Positions 21,770 through 33,100 of a stretch of 33,913 bases of DNA are shown here, piece by piece. The notes beneath the pieces are model-generated. The model did not search any database, was not told the DNA's origin, and worked only from the letters and a program-made list of their open reading frames with translations. The position numbers and the translations under genes are program-made. This stretch comes from Brachionus koreanus (lineage: Eukaryota; Rotifera; Eurotatoria; Ploima; Brachionidae). The number at the start of each line of letters is the position of its first letter. Position 1 is the first letter of the stretch. The stretch covers positions 597,808-631,720 of the forward strand of contig PJRA01000220.1 of NCBI GenBank assembly GCA_016987375.1. Direction: 5' to 3'.

Positions 21770-22035
21770 GTTTATTAAATAATTGTTCAGGCCTAACAAT
21801 TTATGTATTTTTTCTTTCTCTCTAGTTATTAGAATCGAGTCGTTATTTATACTCATAAATTCGTGTTAAGAACATGGGCCTATAATTAAGACAAGATGTG
21901 AAATAGATGTCTTGTCTGCTTCTGAGGTACATGACAATCATATTAATTCTTATTTATACTTGTGCATCAGTTGAGATACTGATGTTTAAGTGATACATGA
22001 GGTGTATTACATCTTCCACTAGTCTAACAACTAAT
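21770..22035 (-). repeat. Probable LTR of the gypsy remnant
   Basis: Reading the minus strand from about 22035, the DNA begins TGTTAGACTAG, contains two TATAAATA boxes (about 21934 and 21853) and runs to GCCTGAACA before the pol remnant. This is the expected layout of a 5' LTR (TG...CA ends, internal promoter) now fused to pol by deletion. No second LTR copy was found in the window, so the exact ends are estimates. Confidence 0.45.
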
Positions 22036-22104
22036 GAATAGGATGGCTAAATCCTGCCCTCATATATCTCTCACTAAACTCAAAAAGTCAATTCGAGATG
22101 TTGG

Positions 22105-22400
22105 AAGAGGTACCATATTTAATTTTATTTAATAGATCGGACAGCTAAATTTTGAATAACTTGTAATGTTTTAATGTTGGTTTCTGAAAATTAATTTAAA
22201 CAAGGAAAAGAACAATGTAATATTGATCCTATCAAGGATTTGTGTTGGTTTCCAAATTTTTTAGCCTTCAAAGACAAAATGTTAAGTATTAAAATACATC
22301 GCTCTTTAAATCGTTTGTACTAGATGTATCTAGGAGTGTAATGTCTAAGAACTTAACTTTTTCATTACGATTTTTTACATTATATTTCAACTCAATCAAA
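22105..22400 (-). mobile_element. 3' end of a non-LTR reverse transcriptase, decayed
   Basis: The minus strand reads SLIGSILHCSFPCLN, a stop, FSETNIKTLQVIQNLAVRSI, the typical thumb region after the RT catalytic core (YKSLIRSIFDYSFPC..., LQVIQNxAxR). Upstream pieces such as VKFLDITLL agree. It is out of order with the next remnant, so it is a separate insertion. Confidence 0.65.
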
Positions 22401-22539
22401 AAGACCAAAGGTCAAACCCAATATAGGGATGATTGAGCCCATTTATTAAATATAAGAAAAAAAATACGATATTGAATAAAATAAAAAAAAATTATTAAGT
22501 TCCTGAAATTTTTATCAAAGTTACAAAAAATAGTACAAA

Positions 22540-23290
22540 ATTTTATAAAAATTAAATTAAAAAATGAAAGATTAAACTGAAGATCATCAATTAGGAATTG
22601 GTTGATTAAATAATAAAAAAAATAATCAAATGTTTCAACAATGTAATCGTTAAATTTTCCTTTCGAAAGAACAAGGTAATCATTAGCATTCCTCAGAGCA
22701 AATGGAGTTTTAATTGTACAGTTTCTGATTAGACTATTTTTTAGACAATTTGGTAAGTTTTATGAGCAAATTGGACAAGACCCTTGAAAGTTCAGTGTTG
22801 AAAACAGACAATATTAAGCTCATTTAATCTGTTATTTAGAATTTTAAAATTTTAATTGATCTTTTCGTTAAGTAAATAGATAACGATTGACAATAGTCAA
22901 AAAAAAAGGCATTATAAATGATTCGAAAAATTGAAGCTTTATAGAATACAAAGAACAACTTTTTTATTGCATAAAGGTGTTTGTTTATTGATATTCTTAA
23001 ACTTGTGACATATTGCAAGAATGTAAGCTTATTATCAATAATAAATCTAAGAAACTCAAATTTATCGACAACTTCAACATGTATACCATTAATTATAGTT
23101 CTGTGGGAAATATAGTTTTCTTCTATTTGAAAAAAAGCATTATTTTTGTTTTAGATTAATTTATATCTATTCGATTAAGTCTACACCTAGTAAACAATTT
23201 TTGAATCGATATTAGGAAAGAATTTATAAGTTCAGGCAGTTGTTTACCAGTTAAAATAAGAGTTGTATCATCTGCAAGTAATAAATTTTA
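22540..23290 (-). mobile_element. Non-LTR reverse transcriptase remnant (catalytic ADD to C-terminus)
   Basis: Starting near 23285 on the minus strand, LLLADDTTLILTGKQLPELI contains the RT catalytic ADD. It is followed by NRIDIN, a stop, SKTKIMLF, then pieces resembling FKFLGFIIDNKLTF, SINKHLYAIKKLFF, SFIMPFF and ALRNANDYLV. Several stops and frame changes show decay. The upstream RT fingers and endonuclease are absent, which fits 5' truncation, common in this class. Confidence 0.8.
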
Positions 23291-23299
23291 TTTAGGTTG

Positions 23300-23724
23300 C
23301 GGATTCGATCTAGACCAGGACATACTATTTCTATTAGCTTTTAAAGACATTTCAGATTTTTCACAACTTTCATCTGATTATACAAAGTGAAGATGAGAAC
23401 TAAAATTTTTGGATATTTCCAAAGATCGGACTTTTTTGTCAATTAGATATTTAAATAGGGCCAAAGCACATATAATTTATTTATTTATCATATATTTTCA
23501 ATTTTGATTAAAATGACAATTTTTTTTCTCCTTACAGGCTTGTTGTTGAGCATAGGTAATTACTTTTGATTTCCACTCAAGTTGATCTTTTGGCCTTAAC
23601 CATTTCTTCATCCATCTGACTAATAACCTAATGGCCTCATCTCAGCTATTGATGACACTTGAAACTGAAAACCTTCAGGGTGGTTTTGGGTAGATAACAG
23701 GGATAAATAAGAAGATTAGTAAGA
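23300..23724. other. Spacer between transposon remnants
   Basis: No recognised gene. It probably includes flanks of the neighbouring retroelement pieces. Confidence 0.4.
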
Positions 23725-23855
23725 AACACAGATCAAAGATTGGAATCTAGAATGTCAGGAGCGAAACCATAAGGTGCGTCCAATCTGTCCTCGTCATGAA
23801 GAAATATGGTTTGGACATACTATGTATAAGTGAATGCAGATGAACAGAAAATGTT
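23725..23855 (+). mobile_element. Endonuclease N-terminus of a non-LTR retrotransposon, broken
   Basis: The plus strand reads KIGI, stop, NVRS, then VMKKYGLDILCISECR, stop. This matches the start of the APE-type endonuclease of non-LTR elements (TWNVRT ... YxLDILxISECRW). Both stops (TAG at 23748, TGA at 23841) sit where the family has Trp, so TGG appears to have mutated twice. Nothing further downstream is recognisable. Confidence 0.7.
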
Positions 23856-24724
23856 AATTACTGACCGAATATTTACCAAATAGAATGATTCAATTTAAAT
23901 TTTAAAGCTGTATTTTTTTTCTTAATTTCATAAGAAAAAAATTTTAAAATAAATTTTCTGCTATCAGTTATTTGTCATAAATAAAGGATCAAAATTCACA
24001 ATTAAGTAATAATAGGAAAAAAATTATTTGAATTAAGATCTAATTATTATAAATTATTCGCAATATCATATTCCAATGAATAACATTATTTATTTTTTAA
24101 GCCTATTAAATTTTTAATCAAAAAAAAAAAAAAATTCTAAAAATTAATTTCAAAATTTTGTTCTTTGAATGCACTTATATAAGGACTCATTTAGAATTTT
24201 TTATTTAAATCAAATTTGATTCACTTTACATGTCCTTTCATCAAGTTCTATTTTTGTAATGTTTTAATAAGAGATTATATGAATATTTTTTTCATACAAA
24301 TTACTAATTTAAGTATTAAGTTCAAATAGAAATAAAATATCAACAATTTAATTTGTATGTACTCCTTAGATAATTTTAATTTTTATTTTTTTAAGGACAT
24401 AAAAATTTGCCTAATTTTATTTATAAGTGACATAAAATAAACGAGTATTTCTAGTTAAATTCACTTATGATTATTTAAATATAAAAGGTTGATTTGCAAA
24501 TTTTATTATAATGACTTCAAAATATTCAGCCATTTATTTTAGCTGTATGAAATACATTCACTAGAAAAAAATAAAATAAAATAAAATATCTTAGTTGTTA
24601 AAACTTATGTTTTACAAAAAAAAAAAAAAAAAAATCATGAGATATTTCTATTTTCTATTTAAAATTTAGAAAATTAAAAGTAATTATATATGATACCTAT
24701 TTTAGATTGAGGTTTAAGTCTATT
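23856..24724. other. 5' flank of the fatty acyl-CoA reductase gene
   Basis: A/T-rich and non-coding. It should contain the reductase promoter. No clear element is seen. Confidence 0.5.
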
Positions 24725-26573
24725 ATGTCAATAAGCGTTAGCGAGTTTTATTCTGGTAAAAATGTGCTCATTACTGGTGGAACCGGCTTCATCGGAAAAC
24801 TGCTAATTGAAAAGCTACTTTATTCGTGTGACAGCCTCAACAGAATTTATTGTTTAATACGCGAAAAAGATGGACACAATGCTGATGAACGTCTAAATGA
24901 GATTACGTCATGTAAAGTATTTGATAAACTAAGAAAAAAAGATCCAAATTTTAGAGATAGGTTATGTCCGATTAGTGGCAATATTTTAGAAAAAGATTTG
25001 AATATCTCCAACAATGTTCTAAATGAGCTAAAGGAAAAAGTTAACTTGGTCTTTCATCTCGCTGGCACTGCTGACTTAGACCTTGATGTCAAGTAAAAAA
25101 AAAAAAATTTTTTTTTAAATTTTATTTCTGCATGTTAAGAACTTCTTTATTGACAAACGTTCATGGCTTAAGACAAGTATTGGATTTGAGCAAAAATTTT
25201 AGCAATCTTGAGGCTTTTGTTCACATATCTTCAATTTACGCCAATTGTGATGAGTCTTTTATTGATGAGAAAATTTATGCATCCGACGTAGAACCTCAGA
25301 AAGTTTTAAATCTTCTCGAATGGATGGAAGACGACTGGCTAAAGCTAGGAACTAAGAAACTTATTGAAAATAAGCCAAATACATTTGCATACACCAAGTG
25401 GATTGGCGAAACTTTAATTGAAAAAGAGGCATGTGATCTACCCATAGTGATAATTCGACCTTCAACTGTCGGAGCATCATGGAAAGAGCCTTTTGCAGTA
25501 AAAAAAATTAAATTATTTTAAGCACTTAAAGAGAGAATAAATTATTCAAGGGATGGGTGGAAAAGTCAAGTGGTCCTTGTGACATATTCATAGCTGCAGG
25601 GCGAGGATATTTAAGATCGATGAAAGGCGAAGGCCAAGCTGTGCTAGATATAGTTCCTGTTGATGTAGTCGTTAATTTAATTATTTCCGCAGCGTGGAAT
25701 AGGGCCATCAACACAAAAAAAAGTATCCTAGCTGATGAAAATAGCAAGTTTCACATTTATAATTGTACAACCGGTGGTTTGAATCCTTTTAGATGGGGAG
25801 AAATGGGTATGCCAACTTTAGTTGACTGAATGGCGAGAAAATTTAAATATTTTTTTTTTTTTAAGAAAATTTTGTTACTCAGTATTCGAAAAATACTCCT
25901 TTTGAAGGTGCATTTAGAAGACCAAATTTAACATTGACATCAAACAGTCTAGTTCATGATTACTGGGTGTTTATTAGTCATTTGTTGCCTGCTTACATGT
26001 CAGACCTAGGACTTACTTTGATCGGACAGAAACCTAGGTAAGCTCGAGTTTAGCAAATGTTTTTTCTGCATTTTTTTTTCAACCCATTTAAGAGTGGTAA
26101 AAGTTTATAAAAAAATTCACAAGATGCTAGGTTCGATTGAGTATCTGACAGAATTGGACTTGAAATGTAGCTATGATAGCATGATCGCATTGCGAAATAG
26201 TTCGCTTGAAAATGACTCACAAGTATAATTTATCTAAGACATTATTAAGAACTAAATGATGGCATTTTTTTACACAAAGATATTTTATTTTGACCCCAGA
26301 ACCATTCACTGGCCAACATACATTGAAAATTATCTAATTGGAACTAAAAAGTATTTGCTAAACGAAGATTTGCATGGCGTACCGGCAGCTAAAAAGCATT
26401 TAAAAACTCTTAGAAACATTAGATGGTTTGCGAATATTGTCATAGGTGTTTTGATATGGCGTCTCTTGATTGCCAAGTCCCAACCAGCTAGAAATTTGTG
26501 GTATTTAGTGCTAAGTCTAGCCGCAAAATTTGTCAGATTTTTTCGCATTAGCTCCACAATGATCAAGCAATAA
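24725..26573 (+). CDS. FAR1: Fatty acyl-CoA reductase (six exons), catalytic Tyr replaced by Phe
   Basis: FARs use NADPH to reduce long-chain acyl-CoA to fatty alcohol for ether lipids or wax esters; animal FAR1 sits in the peroxisome membrane. Exons are 24725-25092, 25140-25497, 25551-25806, 25866-26037, 26093-26222 and 26280-26573. Introns are 47, 53, 59, 55 and 57 bp, all GT-AG. The product is 525 aa (human FAR1 515). Visible features: Rossmann TGGTGFIG at 17-24, RPSTVGASWKEPF, GWVEKSSGP, IFIAAGRGYLR, DIVPVDVVVN, YNCTTG, FRRPN and, in the C-terminal FAR domain, IHWPTYIENYLIGTKKYLLN. Two hydrophobic segments near 477-493 and 500-514 could anchor it in a membrane. Codon phases fit at every junction. 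Oddity: the YxxxK motif reads F205-A-Y207-T-K209, so the usual catalytic Tyr is Phe. The gene is otherwise intact. FAR1 versus FAR2 is not resolved. Confidence 0.92.
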
Positions 26574-26965
26574 AACTAACTAAAATAATCACAAATATTT
26601 TATTAAATGTTGTTGTTTAAAATAAAAAAAAAAACATTTAAAATATAAACAAAATATATGAAACGATCAAAGACCATTTTTAAAAGAAATTAGTTTTTAA
26701 TTCTAAATTTAAAATAATTTAATGTTATGTTTTATATGTCTAGTGCAAAATCGGAAGCAAAAAAAAAAAAACAAATTGCGATATTTTAATAATAAAAGCT
26801 TGAACAAAAATATTTGAACATTTCTTTTTTATTTCCCTAAAAATTTATTTGAGTTCCTGTCTGATTTCTTGGAAAAAGTACACTCTGTGAGTTTCGAAGA
26901 AGCGAAAAAAAAACTTGTTAGTTCGAGGGGGTATATGATAAGGATTAATAACAAAGCTTTAAGGC
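26574..26965. other. 3' flank of the reductase gene
   Basis: AATAAA is at 26621-26626, 48 bases after the stop codon. The rest is A/T-rich with no gene. Confidence 0.5.
26621..26626 (+). terminator. Poly(A) signal of the reductase gene
   Basis: AATAAA followed by an A run, 48 bases downstream of the stop codon. Confidence 0.5.
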
Positions 26966-28620
26966 TTAGACTTTGCGGATGATCTGGTATAATACAGAAG
27001 AACATAATGCATTTGAGTTATTATTTTTATTTAATATATAATTTAACATATACGCGTGAATCTCCTTTACTATCAAATCTTGTTTGAATTTGCTTGTCAT
27101 GAATTTAACAAATAAGCTGTTTAATCCATCTCCGATTGTTTCTAGCTGTAGGATTTTGTGTATTGATTTAATTGAGGTTTTAATTGGAAAACATTTAATT
27201 ATTTTTAACAATTTGTTTTGGATTTTTTGGAGGGATATTTTTATTCTTGATGTTGCGACGCTCATTTTGATAAAGCAGTAATCGAATAGCGATCTTATCA
27301 ATGATTTATGTATCGTTAAGTTCAACTTGATTGAGTTTGACCATCTAAAGCTGTTTATTCTTCTAATAAGGTTAGTTTTTGGAACCAATTTTTTTTCCAG
27401 ATGTTCTATATGTGGCTTAAACGAAAGTTTTGGGTCAAGCTTGGTACCAAGGAAGATCGGGTTCGATTCTAATGTGATATCCTGGTTTTCGACTTTCAGG
27501 CTGAGCTTGTATTTGGTAAAATAGTTTTTTTTTCACCCGCAGTTGTAAACGTAGTGTGACATGTTTTGGATTTGTTGATGGTAAAGCCCCATTTGTTGCA
27601 AAATTGGTTTATCATGTCAATAGCAATTTGTAAATAATATTCAATTTCTTTTATTGATACACAGGTTATTCAGATGCATAAGTCGTCAGCATAAAGTGCA
27701 TATGAAGTGAAGACACAAGATTTGATGAACAACGCTAAACTAGCCTGAATCAAAGTGATGAATTAGAAATTTGTTGATTGTTTTGCTGTCTGCTTGAAAC
27801 TTTTTGAATATAGTAATTCAGGTTTGAAAAGTTAAAAAGGTAAAACCGTAAATTCTTCTTTGAACCGTAAATTTTAAATGACTTAAACTTTTCTTAAAAA
27901 AAAAACATATAAAGAATGTCTTTGTTAGTAAAAATTACCCCTTACAAAGAATATATATCTTTTTATTTCATTCAAACGACTAATCTTCCCTACTTAGCAC
28001 TTATCCGTCTAAAATTTAAAAAGTTACGTTAAAGACTAGAATGGGTCAATTTTGACCTTAAAGTAATAAAAAGATCAAGAATTTCATAGTACTGTCTGTT
28101 GAAGATAATAAAAGTCGGTGTGTGGTCATTAATTACGGAGAAATTGAGCTCATTTAAAACTCTTTCTAAAATCAAACCATTTTCAAACAGTTTTCTCGAA
28201 TGCATCCAATTTGTTTTGTTTTTGCGTTAAAATCGCCTCCAATTATAAATTTTTGACATTTTTTTGTAATATGTGTGAAAAGTTCAAAAGGAAGAATTTT
28301 GTTGGGTGGATTATGTAAAGGTTAAAAATGGAAAGTGGATAATCTTTAAGTCTAACTTGAATGCAAAGTAGCTCAAGTGAAAGATAATCGAAAGAAGAAT
28401 CAAGTGTAAACTCGATACCATTCTTAATTAGAATTGCCACACCTCCACCTCTCTTATCGCGCGGCTTTACCACTGATTGATAATTTTCATCTTTATCTCA
28501 TTGAGCAAGAGTATGTCAGGTGATTCCCTAGTTAAAAAATGTCCTAAAAGCTTAGCCTTACTGGGTAAATAATTCCAATTCCAATGGGTAATTACTAACC
28601 TGTTATTTGTTGGAGATTTT
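26966..28620 (-). mobile_element. Non-LTR retrotransposon with endonuclease and RT end, RT core deleted
   Basis: Reading the minus strand from about 28610: an endonuclease start (THWNWNYLPSK, ESPDILLLNEIK), RGGGVAILIKNGIE (about 28440), the GGDFNAK-like site in a shifted frame near 28230, then a jump to ALYADDLCI (about 27690, RT catalytic motif). Next come NKWGFTINKSKTC, FLGTKLDPKLSFKPHIE, and a thumb/C-terminal frame (27388-26966) with SLIRSLFDYCF and IQNKLLKIIKC. The fingers and palm before YADD (several hundred residues) are missing. Stops and frameshifts make it inactive. It resembles jockey/CR1-like elements. Confidence 0.85.
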
Positions 28621-28807
28621 TATTTTATTTTTTCTTTCGAAGATAACATTTTAAAATAAAATAAAAGAAAATAAAAAAAAACAGATAGATAAAGGCATGT
28701 ATTTTACGTGATGCTAAATTTATTTTTCTGCTACTAAAAAAAAATGATACTAATTTTATTTTTATTTCTTTATTTTTATGCTATTAAAAAAAATTAATTG
28801 ATACAAA
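28621..28807. other. Spacer, A/T-rich
   Basis: Nothing recognised. Confidence 0.5.
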
Positions 28808-29448
28808 TTATAAGAAAATGATATTAATTTTTATTGAATAAAAAACAAATACAAAAAAAGAAAAAAATGAATTGTTTTTAGATCTTTTGCTCGCAGGTTT
28901 ACTTTGATCATTGATTGGGTTTTTGCGAGGTCTACCTCTCGGACGTTTAGCTGGGCAATTTTCTACTAAATTCAACACACTTGGCTCTGATTCGAATACA
29001 CCATGAACGATATTTAGCTGCTCATTTGTTTGTTCATTTGACGTCGTTGGCGCTACAACTTGCTCTTGAAAATTTTGACCATTCTCAGATGCACGTTCTT
29101 GTTCATCTTGGAATTCAATAATAAACGAAAGTTGGTCTTCGTACATTTTCGTACATTGAAGTACATTTGAGCATTTCGATCTTTTGCTCAAAGTGTAGCA
29201 ACTAAAAAAAACTCTTGTCGCCTTGATTTGAATTACCCTTACGCCATTTTTGGCCTTCAAACACACCTTTTAAGACTCGATCGGCTATTTCATAGTTGGT
29301 AAAACTAAAAAACGCAAAATAATTTCGGTTTTTTCCTCTTATTTTTTTGGTTGAGCTTCTTTCAAATCATCAGCATCTTGCAATGTTTCTTCGTTGGATT
29401 CAGCTTGGTTACGATGAGGAACAAATTCGTAAGAAATTCTTTAGACAT
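28808..29448 (-). pseudogene. Frameshifted AT-hook protein, possibly from a MULE/FLYWCH-type element
   Basis: An ATG at 29448 starts a frame that soon stops, but protein-like reading continues in other frames. It goes through YEFVPHRNQAESNEE, then FTNYEIADRVLKGVFEGQKW and WRKGNSNQGDKSFF, then a long frame to the stop at 28808. That frame has an acidic middle and an AT-hook, KRPRGRPRKNP, which is a DNA minor-groove binding motif, followed by a basic tail. At least two frame changes are needed, so it is probably a pseudogene; unseen introns are less likely. The Trp/Cys pattern before the acidic part loosely recalls the FLYWCH/WRKY-like N-terminus of MULE-related proteins, at low confidence. Confidence 0.5.
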
Positions 29449-30152
29449 TATTTGAATGAATAAAAACAGAAAAACAGGAAGTTTTTTATATTATTCCGAA
29501 TTGACAACTCATTAATTTTCGATTCTTTTTTGATTCAGATTCCGACTGTCGTTTTTTTTGGACTTGAAGGCCAAAGACCAAAGAAGTATGTCTGCTGAGC
29601 AAAAAAGCTACTCTTTTTTTACAAGAAAAAAATTAGAACACATAAATCTTAAGATTTTATTTAAAACAAGAGAAAATATTTACACAAAACAACAACAACA
29701 GCAACAAAAAAAAACTATTTTACACAATAAAATAAAAAAAAAACACCAACACATTGTCATTAATTTCGTCAAGTTTGTTTCATTTATTCTTAAAAGATGA
29801 TCGAAAGTGTTTTGAATGAATTATTTGAAAATTTTTTTTCCGATTCGATTTTGTGATCAATTCATTCAACTTGAATAAAATTAGACATATAATTTTTCTA
29901 ATATTTAATATTTAATTTATTTTTTTTTTAATACTGTAAAATAAAATTCAAAAGAAAAAACATGAACGATTGATTTTTGTTGTTGTTGCTGTTGTTGTTG
30001 ATGTTTAAGAAGAACTATTAGCTCTATAATAATTAGTTAGCATAATTTTTTTTTTTGTTGCTTAATTTATATGATAACAAAAAATAAATACAAAAAAAAA
30101 TTAAATTTCTTTTCTTTTTAATTAAAAAAGTATATATTAAAATAGACCAAAT
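29449..30152. other. 3' flank of SPT5 with an inverted CAA/TTG repeat
   Basis: Contains the inverted repeat listed separately and a possible SPT5 poly(A) hexamer (AATAAA, minus, 29921-29916). No gene is recognised; the short plus-strand frame at 29558-29800 is Lys/Gln low complexity. Confidence 0.45.
29690..30000. repeat. 18-bp inverted CAA/TTG repeat downstream of SPT5
   Basis: CAACAACAACAGCAACAA at 29690-29707 is the exact reverse complement of 29983-30000, including the interrupting AGC/GCT unit. The arms are 275 bases apart. If transcribed in the SPT5 3' UTR they could pair. Confidence 0.7.
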
Positions 30153-33100
30153 TTAATTATTTGGCAATTTACACAAAAATTTCACATTTGTCATCGTAAT
30201 TTCGTCTCTACTCTCAGGTCTATTCTCCAATTTGACAACACCCTCAGTTCCATCAATACTCAACAAAAGGCCAGTGCAGCCCTTATCATCGCCATACACA
30301 ATCATGACCCGGTCACCTTTTTGAGGCAGAACCGGCTCCAAATAGTCCAAAGCTAGATTAATAGTCTTGTCTAGATCTTTAATGTGCAAAGAGCACTGGC
30401 TGCCGTGAATACTTCGAATAATGCCAATAGCTCCACACAGATCGGGATCGTGCGGATAAGAATCTCTAATTCGAACCATGAGGCCATCCATGTGCCAGTC
30501 ATAGTGGTCTATGTTGTAGGCGTTTGCGCCTGGAGTCTGTGGCGCAAAGTATCCGCCGGGAGTCGATGGCGAATAGATATAATTTTGGAAGGAGGCTGGC
30601 GAACTAGTCGATGTGTAATTGCTACCAGGCGTAGGTACTTGAGAGTTGAATAGTTGATTTTGATAGCCGTCCAAAGGCGACGGATTTGTGTATGGCGAAT
30701 GTGTGGCGTAGTTCAAGGCGGAGCCGGGCGTAAACGGTCCATGCGCGTCAGGAGTTTCGGCCTGATAGCCGGGAGTGGTCGGATTGAGACTAGCGGAGGG
30801 GGGCTGTTCGTCCCAATCGTCCTCAAAGTCGTTTCTGGGCGTCTGCATGCTGGTCGGGTCCCATGCCGATCCGCTTCTGTCGTGCATAGGGGTCATTCCA
30901 CCATCGGCCCTAGGAGTCATGCTGCCGTAGTGGGGTGTACGCGAGCCGTCATGCATGGGCGTTTGAGAGCCGTGCATGGGCGTCCTGGAGCCGCCGTGCA
31001 TCGGAGTAGCAGCACCGTTGTACATTGGTGTAGCGAACGACGAACCATTTGGCGTCTTAATCGACGTCTTGTTATTTTCGTCAACAATTGTCAAACGTTG
31101 TATGTCAACTCCTATTGTTTGACACTTGGTATGCAGCTCGACTCTGGCCATAGTTTCGGTCGCATCCTTCACTATACCAATATAGCCTTTGTACGATCCT
31201 TGACTAATGCGCACCGTTTTGCCAATTAGCTTGGTGTTTCTGCGTGTGCCCGGTTTAGACCCGGGCTGATTGTGAATTCGGGGCGTTTTGGACGACGAAT
31301 GTGTGCTAGAGGCGCCGCCACCGCTCGACATCGAGCCTCTCGCGGTCGACGAGCCCGACGGAGTGTGGTTCGTCTGGGTCGGATGCATCGGACTGGCCAT
31401 CACTCTCGGAGACATAAAACCGGGCGTTGAATTCACACCGGCAATGCTTTTACCAGCAGCACTATTGTTCATATTGTTATTATTAAGCAGCAGTTGTCTG
31501 GTTGTGGCGACAAAATAGCCGCCATTTTCAGGAAAAGATTTCGAATGCAAAAAAGCGAAATGTCTGTACAAATATTTGACTTGGCCCTGATTTCCCCTAT
31601 GAACGCCATCGACCACACGAACAACATCATTCACATTGATCGTCTTGGACTCCGAATCCAACGCAGCCGCAAACTTATTAGCTCTTTTCCTACTAACAGC
31701 CTGACTATTTACACTAATTACTTTATTATGCATGGTCAGCACTCTGAACATTTCTTTTTCCAGTCTAACAATGACGCCAACTGTTTGAGCGTCTATTTGA
31801 ACCAAGTCGCCCCATTCAAATTGGCCCATTGAGTCAACGCCACTGGCTGACGATTGACACAACTGCAAAAACCGCTGAAAAACAGTTATTTCCTCCATGG
31901 TCAAGTCGGATATTAGTATGGCGGTGTTGTCTTCGACGCGCACAATTAGGCCCGTTTCTCCCTCGTTTCGGCCGCCAATTACTTTAACATGCTCGCCGAC
32001 CTTGAAGTACTTTTTCAATTCGGCAGCCATGAACTCAATGGGCTCCTTGAGCTCTTCGTGGTCGGGCATCATGCGTATTTTGTCGCCATCGATGCCCATT
32101 ATGCTGCCCGTTAGATGTATCAATTCGCCTTGGCACACTTCGACCACATCGCCAGGCACAAAATTGTGACATTTGTCCAAAGCTGTTTTGGACAATAGAG
32201 CAGCTGTTTCTGGATCGACGCCGTCCGGCGACACTTCAAACTTTTGCAATTCGGTCAATGTCGGCTTAACTCCCTCGCTAATCACGACCGACAGCGGAAA
32301 TGTTTTGACCAAAAATCCTTTTGCAGTGTAGCGATTATTCTCGAATATCCAACAGTCGTCCAATTTGTCTTTGGTCGGAATTCCGCCAATGGCTTGGACG
32401 GCCTCGGCGTCAAACAGCTTTTGTGCCGGACGCAGTTTGCGCTTAATGCCAGCTTTTTTGTTCTCCTCTTCTCTAGCCGCGTCTCTCAAATGACCTCGTT
32501 TAATTGTGTAGTCAATTCTTGGCACAAGTCTTAGAGTCACTTGATTTTGTGCCATGTCAACATCTTCGACCTGGGCTAAATCATCTTTGTAAATTGTTCG
32601 CTTCAAGCGAACCCATGAGCCTATTTTAAGCTTGACGACCTCTTTGATCACTTTGAAGACATCGGGCATTTCTTTGAAGGGAACCATTTCTTGCTTCCAA
32701 ACTCCTAGTTTAAGATTGCCAATGTCTTCTATGGCTGTTTTAACGTGTGTTTGTTTGTAGGCTTCGACATAAATGAAGCCCTTGAGACCTTCTTTGACAA
32801 TTACACTCTTTATTTGTAGTGGCTGTTTATCAGTTTTGTTCATGTAGGAGTTGAATTTGCGCATTAGAAGAAGAGCTGTTTGCTTTTCTTCTCCAATGCG
32901 ACACTTGACAGTCCACAAGTTTGGATCTTTGAAGCCGGGCAATAGCTTTTGTTGAATGATGGCATCGGACAATTCGTCCGATTGGCCGAATCGGCTCGAT
33001 TCGTAGTTTTTCTTGTATCTTTTTTTGTAATAGTCAGCTATTTCGCGCATGTCGTCCTCTTTTTCCATGTGATGAAAGAGTTTGCGATGAGAGTGGCCAG

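Noticed and set aside
29558..29800. 80-codon plus-strand frame
   Set aside because: Mostly Lys/Gln encoded by A tracts and the CAA repeat; no domain.
30384..32534. Several plus-strand open frames of 76-191 codons
   Set aside because: They are antisense shadows of the GC-richer SPT5 coding sequence; the minus-strand frame explains the DNA fully.
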